Below are positions 23,683-34,068 of a stretch of DNA of 64,000 nucleotides, piece by piece. The first letter of the stretch is position 1. Every line of letters starts with the position of its first letter. Made by a program: the position numbers and the translations under genes. Under the pieces are notes generated by a model. It saw only the letters and a program-made list of their open reading frames with translations. It searched no databases and was not told the DNA's origin. Origin of the DNA: Oopsacas minuta (Eukaryota; Porifera; Hexactinellida; Lyssacinosida; Leucopsacidae); assembly GCA_024704765.1 (NCBI GenBank), contig JAKMXF010000301.1, forward strand, positions 155,807 to 219,806, read 5' to 3'.

Positions 23683-25300
23683 TTAACTTCTGCGACACCA
23701 TTTTTCTTTGGAATTTTTTTCATTTTGTATTTCTAATTTCCTTTTCCTACTTTTAAATATGTTGGTAGCCAAAGGATGAAATCCAAAATTAAATGCATCA
23801 ATTCTGCCATTCGCATATTCATACATTGTACGTATAAAATCGCCAGCACTTGGGTTTACCTTCATTTCTAAAATTGGATGTTTGACTATTCTGAACCAAT
23901 TTTCTGCATTTGCATTACTAGCCTTACACAGGTTTTCATTGCTCCTAGACAGTATAATTCCAGTCCAAAGAGGTACAATTGGCATATAATATGTCAGCAG
24001 AAATTCTAAATTTCCAGAGAATAACATGGATTTGATCGATTGCCTTTGTGAATTACATGATCTGTGCAATTAAATTTTCTCAGAGTATAGAAATGTCTAC
24101 CAAATGGTGATTTACAACGATAAGTGGTAGGATTCTCTTTCGTATCAGTATCAAGTTCAAATTCTCCTTCGTTTTCTAACTGTAATTCTATTTTACCCTT
24201 CACTAAATCGTTTAACTCTACTAAACTTGAACTGACAATTTCGGTTGAATGCTCAACTGATAAAACATTACACAGTAATATGAAAAGTCGATTTATTTCT
24301 CTCATCGTAATACTTCTCAAAATTGCAGCAAAGACATGAAGGATTAGTTGTTTTAGAGTTTTATCGATTTTGAATTTTTTGACAAGTTCTGACTCAACTT
24401 ATGCATTAAGTGAGCAGAACATACATGAATTACAGTGAAGACATGCACATCAACCGATCTTTCGTCTGAATTTACATTTCTCCAACAACTCTCTAAATAC
24501 CCTAAAATATTAATTTTATTAAATGCGATACATGTGCTATGAATCAATGCCCAACTGTAATCTATTTCCACTCTTGTTATGAGTATTTCTTTGTGTAGAA
24601 TTAACTTTGAATTCAAGTACCATTTGTTAAGGAAGTGGGTTATCTCAGCAGTTCCTTGGTCCGAACTTATCATTTCTGCTACAGGGATAGGTGTAATGTG
24701 GTAGTCGGGATGTTGTGAGTTAAAGCATAATAATAAATAGATTTGGTGCAAAACTGGAGTTTACGTATAATGGAACCTGTAGCATCCAAATGTAAAACTA
24801 TATCTTTAGTTAAATATTTCAACACCTCTATCTGCCTCTTCATATATAGATGCATAATGAAGGGTTCCTTAACAAAATATTGAATGTAACCAGGTATTGG
24901 CTTTTCACTAAATAAGTTACGATAATATTCTTGAGTGATAGAAATATCTGTAATTAGATCATTAGAAAATCTATTAGATGATATAGCTTCAGTTTTTATC
25001 TGTCTCAAGCATTCTTGAGACCTCAGGTTAGAAAATTACCTCTACAATATTCCATTGAGCTACTTTGACAGTTGAACTGTTTATGAAAAATATTTGTGAC
25101 AGATGTGTGCTGAAGATTTTCTCCATAAATTTTTCACAAACTACCAGATATATGACGTGTATGTACAGTCTCTCCATCAGAATGTTGTAAGGAGAGTAAA
25201 CCACTTACTACATATTGTATTGTGATTGTTTCGTAGTTACAAGCTCGTCAACACAAAACTCAAATTTGTAATAATTATAAAACTTGCATTCAGCAGATGC
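23683..25300 (-). pseudogene. DDE-type transposase of the 6-kb transposon
   Basis: Minus strand. A zinc-knuckle-like start (NAPYFRASAECKFYN near 25300) is followed by LHLDATGSIIRK (candidate first D near 24786), VEIDYSWALIHSTCIAFN (candidate second D), the HVCSAHLMH His/Cys block, and LLTYYMPIVPLWTGIIL then NANAENWFRIVKH (candidate E) before the basic C-terminus. I recall this motif set from many unannotated metazoan repeat proteins ('D.S.ALL...AFN...YL', '.C...H..H'). The arrangement suggests a MULE-like RNase H transposase. Frameshifts near 24750, 24330 and 24040 break it. Confidence 0.7.
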
Positions 25301-25317
25301 TCGAAAGTAGGGCGCAT

Positions 25318-26658
25318 TTATTTTTGGCTGGAAGACTTTTTAAACCAATAATTGTTAAATTTAAGAACACATGCTGGATATATTTTAGATATTTTATTGC
25401 TAACCACAGCTGTCCAATCTCTATTCAACATATCTCTACCTTGTAAATCGATAAAATGAAAACTATCCCATTCACCAATCTCAAGAAGAAATTCTCCATT
25501 GACGTTTGACTCTGGTGTCATAAGAAATACATCAGATTTATCAGATAACGGGGCTATTTGGTCATTAACTGTATTTGAGATAATATTGTTGCATTTGATA
25601 GGATCTTCATCTTCAAAATCCTCATCAACACGAAGATGAGGAGTATTTTTCAGAGCCAGGGGTTGGTGACAATCCGGGGAAATTTCTATTCCGCATATCC
25701 TAGCATTAATGCAATTAGTATAGAGAGCTTTAAATGCCTCAATACCAATACAGGAAAACTGGTCTCGCAATTTGACTACCCAATGAATAAATAAACTCAT
25801 CTGATCTTTGGTCAGAAGCAAGTACTTATTCTCAAACAATATAGTTGATTTACAATCAATTTTATGTAGAACTATCCACATTAACAACATGGCTGTCTGC
25901 TCAATGACTTGATGTTCATACTGACTTTTTGGAAAATTATTTACGAATGAACTACACTGTACAAATTCAATGCTTTCTAATTCCCAAAAACATTCGTAAG
26001 AATTTGGACTCCGATAACGGTAAAAGTTACAACCATCAATCCACAACTGAGCCTGGTGATTGTTGTAATGATAATATTCGACTAAACTACTACTATCATT
26101 ACATCCGCAAAGGTCGATACTGTATTGCTCATCTCTCAAATCATAGTAATGAGATGGGTCTGATGCAGCTGAAGACCAAATTACCATTAGCCTATCATCT
26201 AACAAATCCTGTTCAATTGACTCTCAACATATTCCTTCATGATGATCATGAAAAGAAAACGCAGATTCCAGGCAATGGACAATATCTCGATAAATTGTGG
26301 CAGTTTGAAGAGATGGCAAATCCACTATTGAGAAAGAGTCGAGACTATAACTCACAATCAATGATTTGGTTGTACTTTGTGGAGGTGGTGGACATAGAGA
26401 AAGCGATTTACACGGTATGAAATCTATAGATGGCTGAGGCGAGACTGATAGATCGATTATTCGCTCGAATAACACACGTATATCGTGTGAATTATTTTTC
26501 CATTTCAAATAAATAGATTTTCGTTGAGCCGGATAATTGCGGCCATGTAGTTTTTTACAAATAATGCCCCAAATAGAATCACTAACGCTAGGACCAACAG
26601 AAAGTGAACTCGCAACCTCTTTGTATGAATTGAAAGTGGATTCGATACACAAAAGCAA
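25318..26658 (-). pseudogene. N-terminal region of the 6-kb transposon protein
   Basis: Two ORFs, 144 codons (26658-26224) and 295 codons (26205-25318), the latter the longest uninterrupted ORF of the element. The first holds a basic motif (KKLHGRNYPAQRKSIYLKWK) resembling a SANT/Myb-like DNA-binding segment. The second is acidic in its middle (VDEDFEDEDP) with WFKKSSSQK at its end, before the zinc-knuckle-like motif. No catalytic motif was seen. It is probably the DNA-binding and assembly part of the transposase polyprotein. Confidence 0.5.
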
Positions 26659-27498
26659 CAGCTGAAGGTCTCGTGGAGCTAAAAAAGGAACATAAAAATA
26701 CTATATGCGCCGTACTCACCAGAAAACGTGTTAAGATAAATCTAACTTTTGTTATAGCAATTGATAATTACACATCAAGCACGTGTTCCGATGAGACGGA
26801 AATAATTTAAATAGGAAGAAAGGAAGTTACATTTTGAAATATTGATTCCACTTGAAGTAATGAAACTATTTGGTTCCATTGAAGGAGGGTCGAAACGAAA
26901 GTATGATTCTAAATGTGGAGAAAATAATACAATCTTTGATATAGGGAAGAATTTAGATACCTTTTTCCTCGAATAGTAGGTAGCCCTCTTCGAATAATCG
27001 CCCCCCTAAAAGAACCTCGAAATATATAATAGTTCCGGAGTACTATTCGAGAAAAACTGTATATTGAAAATAGACAACAAACCTAAGTCAATAAGACTTG
27101 TATTAGAGTTTGGAATTGTAGAATCGTGAAAGATTTTTTGATGAAAGTGATAAAAATAAAAGAGTTTGTTAATGAATGGATGAAATATAAGACAATATTG
27201 ATACAATTACCAAAGGACTATTTCAAGAGGTTTATACTTCAGTAACAGTGTTTTGTATTTCAAATGGGGAAGTTATCATATGAATATGTATATTAGAATG
27301 ATTTCATGGTACATCTAACATTAGTTGATTAAGTCATTGAAATTTAGCAAATAACTCCGAATTATTCATTTCTACTAGACATTTAAACTTTGATTATTAT
27401 TTAATCTATTTTGGAATATATGGAAAGTAAATGCAATGGCATTAATTGAAAGTATATTCTGATCTTTGAGTAATTCATAATGAGTCAACTGAGATCAA

Positions 27499-27947
27499 AC
27501 AGTTGATATTGCAGTAATCTATATGCGTTACTATAGTTAGAATGGATTAGAATGTTTCATTAAATTTGTGTGCTTAGTACAAATCTAATAGAGACTCGAT
27601 TCTAACAAGCCAGTTTTCAAATGTAAATATCTCAAAAAGTTTTGCTTATTTTACCATAATATTTTAAACACATAAAAGTCCATACAGCAGGAATACATGC
27701 CCATGATTTCAGGAAAAAATAATTTGTTTAAGTATACTAAATTCCTATGTGAACTACTGCTGGTTAGATGCACCAATTTCTATTAGAAAAAATTAAAGTT
27801 TACAAAATATACATTTATTTTCAGAAACGTCCGTATCTCTTCTTTCAAATGACCTAAAAATATTTACATTCTGACCATGGGAAGTTGGTCAAATTAATGG
27901 TTGAAGTACTGCTGGTCGAATATTCAGCCAACTTCACACCCGTTATC
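27499..27947 (-). repeat. Right ~450-bp TIR of the 6-kb transposon
   Basis: Inverted partner of 21969-22416. It begins ACAGTTGATATTGCAG and ends CACACCCGTTATC. Confidence 0.9.
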
Positions 27948-28349
27948 TGATAAGACTTCGAACATCAAAGTTATTCTAAATTTAACACCATTTCTAACGC
28001 TATCTGGTGACCAAACAAAATTCAATAATGGGATTTGTCACTTTTTCACGTAGGGGCAAAGAATGACAAAAACCATAAATGAAAAATATGAGGAAATTAC
28101 CTTCCCACCATGTATAATAGAATTTTATCTAAATTTTCCAGGCATAAAACAGAAATTTTGCGGGACTAATCCTCTCTTATTTGTTAATCATTTTTTAGTT
28201 TTTTAATTTCTCTATTATTTAGTGATACGATCGAATAATTTTTTTCTCCTACTCGTTAAGTGTTTATTAGTTTATACAATATGCTTACTTTCTTTGTGTT
28301 ATTTGTTTCGCTGTATTATGTTTCGCATTTCTAGTATATCTTCCAGAAA

Positions 28350-29423
28350 ATGGCTACCTCAAATTTGTCAAGTCCCTCACTCGATATTATTCCTCAATAT
28401 AAGATTTCATCTTTCCAAGATATTCCTAAACCAAGAGTTTATTGTTCTGTTTGTTCAATTGATAAACGAATCTTCGTAATTGGAGGTTGTGATTCTAAGG
28501 GTAAATCTCTGAACACAACATTTGTATATTCTGAATCTTGTAATTGGGAGATATGGCCCAAAATTCCTCGAAACCGTTCTGCTTCTACATTAGTATTGAC
28601 AAATAATTCAATTTTTTTGATTGGCGGTGTCGATGAGAATCAAAACGCAATTATAGAGGTCGATTCCTTAAACTTTGTTAGCCAAATTTGGAGAACAGAT
28701 TTTTCACTCCCTGTTGGTGTGGTTGGATGTGGTGCTTTTTTATATGATAATAAAATATTTGTTGTTGCTGGTGCAACAACTGATAATATATCTCAGAGAT
28801 TCTTTGGTTATTTTGATATTCTGAATTGTTTATGGGTTAATCTCCCAGATATTCCTACCGCAAGATACGCGATGTCAACATATGTATATGATGATTTTCT
28901 ATATGTAATCGGTGGGAGAGATGTCTTGAAACCTATGGTTGAAATTGAAGCCTTTGATTTAAAGCAGTCAATTTGGAAGACATTACCATCTATCCCTAGT
29001 AGAAGAGCTTATTCCTGCACTTTGGGTTATAAGAAATATATATATCATATTGGTGGTGTGAGTGAAGGAGTTGGTACTTGGAAGCCCAATGTCCGGAAAC
29101 TATGTGAAAGATTTGATATCTCAACTTCTCAATGGGTTAAACTTAAGCCATTGAAATATCGAAGAACAGATTTTGCTGCTTGCATAATAATGGATAAAGT
29201 AATTGTTGCTGGAGGAGTATCAGAGCAGAATGATCAGTTAGTACCAATTTCAGATGCTGAATTATATAGCTACGAAAAGGATAAGTGGGAATCAATTGTT
29301 TCATTATCGATCCCTCGGTGTAGCATTTCATGTTGTTCATATCTTGCTGGAATGTTAATTATTGGTGGAATGGGACCAGGAGGCCCACAGAAAAAAGTAG
29401 AATTCATTCAGATCTCTAGCTAG
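28350..29423 (+). CDS. Kelch-repeat protein, KLHDC8-like (357 aa)
   Basis: Single intact exon, 357 residues, starting at ATG 28350 and ending TAG before 29424. It consists of kelch repeats only, with no BTB or PHD domain. Diglycine strands lie at residues 45-46 (FVIGGCD), 92-93 (FLIGGVDE), 188-189 (YVIGGRD), 235-236 (YHIGGVSE), 288-289 (IVAGGVSE) and 339-340 (LIIGGMGP), with a degenerate AG at 140-141, giving a seven-bladed propeller. The words PKPRVYCSVC, LPDIPTARYAMSTYVY, LPSIPSRRAYS and VEIEAFDL fit KLHDC8A/B, whose members are about 350 residues. The function of that family is poorly defined; a scaffold role is likely. It is convergent with the RAG1-like element but lies outside its TIRs, so it is read as a host gene. 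Confidence 0.85.
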   Translation: MATSNLSSPSLDIIPQYKISSFQDIPKPRVYCSVCSIDKRIFVIGGCDSKGKSLNTTFVYSESCNWEIWPKIPRNRSASTLVLTNNSIFLIGGVDENQNAIIEVDSLNFVSQIWRTDFSLPVGVVGCGAFLYDNKIFVVAGATTDNISQRFFGYFDILNCLWVNLPDIPTARYAMSTYVYDDFLYVIGGRDVLKPMVEIEAFDLKQSIWKTLPSIPSRRAYSCTLGYKKYIYHIGGVSEGVGTWKPNVRKLCERFDISTSQWVKLKPLKYRRTDFAACIIMDKVIVAGGVSEQNDQLVPISDAELYSYEKDKWESIVSLSIPRCSISCCSYLAGMLIIGGMGPGGPQKKVEFIQISS

Positions 29424-29795
29424 TCTAGTATTTATTTTATGCACTTTAATTATGTTTATCTTATTGTATTTACTATTTATAGGTTCGATTTTTTTTCAGC
29501 CCGTGCTGAATTGTCATCGACCATGTGTAGTTCCCTGTTGTCAATGCAGCATTTCAAAATCTAATAATGAAATCCTTATTGAACTGGTTCATTTTCCATA
29601 TTTGTCAGATTTCAGTATTTGTGGAGCGGTTGTATTGTAAGCCTCTGAGTATTGACAAGTAAAAACATAATCTATAGAATCGCAAAAATTCTGCTTATGT
29701 CACCAAAATATGGAGTGGTCAATGTGACGTCATTATATTTAGCCAGATGGAAATGTTAGAACCTCCTATAATATATTATCATATATAGGTGGTAT
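29424..29795. other. Spacer between the kelch gene and the RAG1-like element
   Basis: 3' flank of the kelch gene without a canonical AATAAA nearby. A short ORF (29452-29640) shows no recognised motif. Confidence 0.5.
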
Positions 29796-29800
29796 CCTCT

Positions 29801-29842
29801 CACAGTGTGGCACAAAGGCGAAAATGAGGGATTAGCCAAATT
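29801..29842 (+). repeat. RSS-like left terminus, heptamer CACAGTG with 23-nt spacer
   Basis: Heptamer CACAGTG at 29801-29807, then 23 nt, then ATTAGCCAAATT (29831-29842), which recurs at the other end. The heptamer is identical to the consensus V(D)J recombination signal. The second box is not the canonical nonamer, so the resemblance to a 23-RSS is architectural only. Confidence 0.75.
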
Positions 29843-29992
29843 GCAACTTCAAATCGATAATATTTGTATTATACTTATATATATAAAATCAACCCCATAC
29901 ATTTCACTGGACAAGTCAAATTTCAATTATCTCACTCGAAATATGTGAGGATGACGTCACCACTAAAATCACTAATTCATAATTTTAATAGA

Positions 29993-31997
29993 CTACAGGT
30001 ATTCATAAAGGGTATCCTGTTCAGATGTTTCAAGCATGCTATCTTCGTTTGATTTAGCCTTTCTAATACTTTTGTGACGATTTAAAACCAATACAGGGTC
30101 ACTGAACCACAAAAGTCTGACTAAAATATCACGAAAGTTGTCAGAAAAGGATGTTTTTCTTGGTAAATTTTCTCTATACCTTCTGACATACTTATTGTAA
30201 GCCTCTAAACATTCTTCAGAAAGGTTTTGTAGTCCATAACCATGGTTATAGCGATAAATTATTTGAAAACAATGAGCAAGCAGTTTACGAAAAGAGGGAG
30301 AGATGCTTACCCAAGGAAAGTGATTCAAAACAATTTCATATGTTTCCTTGCAAACATTTTCAAGACCATGGCAATTAATGTGGTCTTTGCTGTTAACTAT
30401 CCTCAAAATCACCGAGAGGTTGTTATGAATGATTTTAAGGATTGGTTTATCAACTGGGTTAATAGTGGAGGTTCTCGATCTGAAGAAATCGCTTTTATCT
30501 CGGAAGCAGTCTCATGCAACATGACCAGTTGTTGAAGTCCCCCTTGACTAGATGGAATATCGATTTTGATACTACATTTTCCTTCTATAATTGATCTTAT
30601 TCGTTTCAAAGAATCCTGTACTTTTGTGCATGTAGGTGCCCACTTTTTACAACATGCGTCTAAGTGATATATGAGTAACATATACCACCTGAAGACACAG
30701 AGCTACGCATGCAATGGAGAAGCTACTAAGATGTTTATTTCGGAAGTAGAGTGGTGAGTAGGGCAAATATTTCTTCCTCATTAATATCGTCAAATAGTTG
30801 ATTAGCATTAATAATGTATCTATTAATTGGAAAACCTGATCTGGCCCACTCTAAACTATTGATTTCCTTTCCTGTGGCCGTGCAAAGATGACATGATGCA
30901 CCGCCCGCTCCATCAAATAGACCTGCCATTTTGGTATCAAATATAGATCGAATAATTTCTACTTCTATGTGACCATTTTCAACTGCAATTCCTTGTTCTA
31001 CAAGTAATTTAGTTGCCGGATTTATGAGTGTATCCATAATAAATTTAACGTTTTCGTGATTTTCCTTCAACGCAATTAAGCAGACTGCCCTGAATGAAAA
31101 AGGTGAATTGGTGGAAGTATTGGCGTATAATGGGAAACCTGTGTTATCTGTTATACTGAGAACTTTAAATCCGAATAGAATAATATTGTGTGTATCTAAA
31201 CCTAGATTTGAGTTCGCTTGGTTGTAAGACTTGTGTGAGCCTCATCCAAATAGACCGTCTGCATTTCGAACTGACAAAGGATATTGTGAGTTGTTTACAA
31301 TGGAATCGAAGCTTAAAAGATGTCGTTGGATTGTTAGTTCGAGTATTTCGAAATAAGGAACTGATACACCAATAGAGTGACCTTCAAGGTTAATGACAAA
31401 TAAAACGCTCCGTAAAAGAGAAATTTCTTGACGGTATTGCGATATTACTTTATACGATGGGGATAGATATCTTGTTTCAGTAATTTCTTCAACTGTGTGT
31501 ATTTGAATGCTCCAATTTCGAGAAGATCTATTATATAACTTGACATAGGTGTCGAAACTTTCTTTACATTTCGTACGTGCCTGTTGCGATTATTTCTTTG
31601 CATATACTGGAAGTTTCTCGATCATATTCCTGATTAGAAATTAATTCCAGAGCTAAAGCAGCAACTTTCTTATCGTCAACCTGCTCCCTTTGGGCAACGA
31701 ACTGAATATGCTTTAGCAAACGTTCAAACGGTTTCGAGCAGCTTTCATTGTGAGTTTGAATAATGGTTTTCTGATCTTTGTTAGATTCTCTTCAATAAAT
31801 GAGTGCTGCTCAGGGATAGAATCGACTGTGTCAATCGACATTTGTGATCCAGAGTTACAAGTAGTGACTAAATAAAACTCCATACCCTCCCAACATTTAA
31901 GTTGTAAATCTTCTGGTAATGATCTCTGGATTTTCGAAGATTTCTTAATTTCCAACGAATAGTTCAAACAGATCATCTGACAAGGAATGAACTTCAA
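29993..31997 (-). pseudogene. RAG1-like (Transib/RAG1 superfamily) DDE transposase
   Basis: Minus strand. The first catalytic D is in NADGLFG (codon 31259-31257), followed by GSHKSYNQ. The second D is in SIFDTKM (30938-30936), followed 15 residues later by the zinc pair SCHLCTATGKE, matching the YICTLCDATR region of vertebrate RAG1. Then come SPLHA, FRWYMLLIYHLD, the RKLLAHCFQII block and LSEECLEAYNKYVRRYR with the catalytic E (30205-30203), aligning with RAG1's SEGNESGNKLFRRFR. Lesions: a TGA right after NADGLFG (31244-31242), a TAG after SPLHA (about 30689) and a frameshift at a G5 run near 30540. No RING-like N-terminus was seen. The element is dead, but its relationship to RAG1 is clear by motif order. 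Confidence 0.85.
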
Positions 31998-32660
31998 TTA
32001 TCTGACGAGCTGCACCAGAACAATTCCAACCATGTGATTTAAAATATCGTATGCTTCTTTTTGTGAAATAAATGTTTTATCCATTGAACTGGTGGAAAGA
32101 AGTAATGTCTACTAAGTATCAATAATTGGATAAATAATACAAGTTTGAAATTGAGCCGGTTCCAGGGAATTTGGATTGAAATTCGAAATGGTGGGGAATG
32201 GGACGCAAATAATTGTATAAAATTATGGGTAATACAGTACTTTAACATTGTTAAAAATATAGAGGCCCCATACTGTACCCATTTAAAAATCTACCTGAGT
32301 ATGTCGAAATACATCCCGATATTTGATAATTTTCGGGGCTTCGAAAAGAGTTCTCTCAAAATTTCTATTAAGTTTGGGAGATATTAATGTTCAAAGTTAT
32401 GTATGATAGGGAATACTTATAAATGAATCACGAATTGAATTACTTGCAAATAGGCATTTTGATTGCGTCTACTGTTAGAATTTATGATAACGTAATTATA
32501 GTTCGGAAAATGTTTTGAAACCTTATAAAATTACGTCATTAGATAATGAGAATTTAAATCCACAAATAGAAGCTGAAACACAGTAAACACAATATAGTTG
32601 TATTCTCGACAGACTCTTTAACAATATTACAACATTTACAGGTAGTTATGAGACTACAAA

Positions 32661-32693
32661 AATTTGGCTAATTCTAGATGATGCCACACTGTG
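32661..32693 (-). repeat. RSS-like right terminus, heptamer with 14-nt spacer
   Basis: Read inward on the minus strand: CACAGTG (32693-32687), 14 nt, then ATTAGCCAAATT (32672-32661), followed by a T-run and TGTAG. It shares heptamer and second box with the left end but has a 9-nt shorter spacer, so the termini are asymmetric. Confidence 0.75.
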
Positions 32694-32698
32694 CCTCT

Positions 32699-33170
32699 AG
32701 AGCAAGAATCCTGATTATTTAGAACCACACCTTAACAATCCTTACAACGTCATGCTACATTTCGTAGAAGTGCAAGATTTCAACCCCAAATTCTTCTTTA
32801 AATGGTGCTAAATCAGTATCCTACATTTAATCCACCTAATGATCGACATTAATTAGACTTAATGTTATTCTAATATATTGAAATTTCTTTAGAGTGGCCT
32901 AATTTCAAAAATGTCCAATTTTTGGAATTTTTAGAAATTCCGAAATTTATTTTCTAAAAAGTGTCAGATGCAATGTGTTGTAACTTCGAGAATTCTATAT
33001 GCTAACAAGGAACCTGCATGTTTCAACTCATTGGATACTTTTCGAAATTTGGTCATGAATTCATTTGTGAAACTGACTACCCTCACTACAAACATATTGT
33101 GAGATTTCCAATTATTGTCACAAAAGTTTTAGACTAAATGATGTAGATAATTCATGAAAAATATACAGTA
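32699..33170. other. No gene recognised
   Basis: AT-rich spacer to the right of the RAG1-like element. No extended ORF or repeat pair was seen. Confidence 0.5.
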
Positions 33171-33245
33171 GAGTCTCGTTAATAGGGACACCAGAAGACT
33201 GCCGAATTCGTACTCCTTACCAGGAGTACGTATTATCCGAAATAA
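33171..33245. repeat. Tigger/pogo-like terminal fragment
   Basis: CAGTAGAGTCTCGTTAATAG resembles pogo/Tigger termini such as that at 10741. An internal palindrome (CGTACTCC...GGAGTACG) follows. Only one end is recognisable. Confidence 0.5.
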
Positions 33246-33489
33246 TTTACATTAATAAAGGAATGTAGTAAGCTCTTAGTTCACGAGCTTTTCTTGTGAT
33301 TCTTTGCGACATACGCATGATTTTTTCTGACATATAGACCTGATCTCAACACGTAACTACTATCTGAGATCAATTTAGATCCTTCTGACGTTCTGGGTAT
33401 ACTTGCAACCCACCTCTGGAAGAATATTTAAAAATATCATTAACTTAGAAATATAGCCCTGGCTAGAGTAACAATTTTATATAATATAT

Positions 33490-33658
33490 CAGGGGCCGTA
33501 GCCTTCGGTCCGGTTGGTCAGGTTTCAACCTGACCAATTTTACTACCAAATTTTCCAATAAATCACCAACTGGTCCAGTTGTAGAAGTTTACCTGATCAC
33601 TTGGTCTTGGTTATCCTGTTTTCGACCGGACCACTAGTGTTTCATGACTACGGCCCTG
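33490..33658. repeat. hAT-like MITE (169 bp)
   Basis: Inverted ends CAGGGGCCGTAG and CTACGGCCCTG (complement CAGGGCCGTAG) with internal inverted words GGTCCGGT and ACCGGACC. The termini are hAT-like, but the flanking octamers do not match. Confidence 0.7.
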
Positions 33659-34068
33659 CCAGTAAGGGGAAGGGGTAGCAAGCGAGCATTTGTTTTCATT
33701 TGAAAATCCCGAAACACCACCTGTTTACATCACAATAATCTTTAGACAGCCTACTAAAACTACTTGAAGTGACAAAGCCAACAATATCAGTAGTATTGGG
33801 TTGGGTTAACCGATGTTGTCAGTATTCCGTTAAGTCGGTGGTCGGAAATTAGGGGCAAATTACCCCATTGGGGGTAATTTCAGGTTTACTGAAGGTAACG
33901 AGACTTATCCGGAATAAAATAGTATGAACGGAACTTCGTGCCCACAAAATGAGTGCAGCCAATTCAAAATTTCAGTAATTAATATTATAATAATAGCAGC
34001 AATCATTTTTATCAATTCGTGTGTATTGATATATCTTGCTCAATTTTCACTTCTAATCTCCTTTACAG
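33659..34068. other. Flank of the ZBED5-like element
   Basis: Noncoding; contains CAGTATTCCG-type words also present near 683, 7113 and 35575. It may include the unresolved left end of the following hAT. Confidence 0.4.

Larger units (their letters stand above)
21969..27947 (-). mobile_element. 6-kb DNA transposon with ~450-bp TIRs, DDE transposase and OTU protease
   Basis: Two nearly identical inverted repeats (21969-22416 and 27499-27947) bound 5.08 kb of minus-strand coding sequence: an N-terminal region, a DDE-type transposase and a C-terminal OTU protease. The high arm identity suggests a recent insertion, although the coding frames are broken. TGATAA occurs at both edges (21968-21973 and 27948-27953), but it overlaps the TIR on the left, so no target duplication is claimed. 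The superfamily is not assigned; the D..D..CxxH-like..E order is reminiscent of MULE-type elements. Confidence 0.85.
29801..32693 (-). mobile_element. RAG1-like/Transib-type transposon (2.9 kb)
   Basis: Both ends start with the same 12 bases, CACAGTGTGGCA (left direct, right as complement), and are flanked by an identical 5-bp target duplication CCTCT (29796-29800 and 32694-32698). A CACAGTG start with a 5-bp GC-rich duplication is the signature of Transib and RAG-type transposons. The minus strand between encodes a RAG1-like transposase. The boundaries are read directly from the sequence; the superfamily follows from termini, duplication length and protein motifs together. Confidence 0.88.

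Noticed and set aside
25929-26420. 163-codon plus-strand ORF
   Set aside because: Antisense to the 144- and 295-codon ORFs of the 6-kb transposon; it has no motif of its own.
21968-27953. TGATAA at both edges of the 6-kb element as a target duplication
   Set aside because: On the left it overlaps bases that pair with the right TIR, so it cannot be cleanly outside the element.
28350-29423. Kelch protein convergent with the RAG1-like gene, resembling the RAG1-RAG2 arrangement
   Set aside because: The CACAGTG terminus and CCTCT duplication at 29796-29807 lie between the two genes, so the kelch gene is outside the transposon. It has no PHD finger and its repeat wording fits KLHDC8. No second CACAGTG end was seen left of it.
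30242-30535. Plus-strand ORF within the RAG1-like element
   Set aside because: It is antisense to the catalytic C-terminal block of the transposase, which explains its openness.
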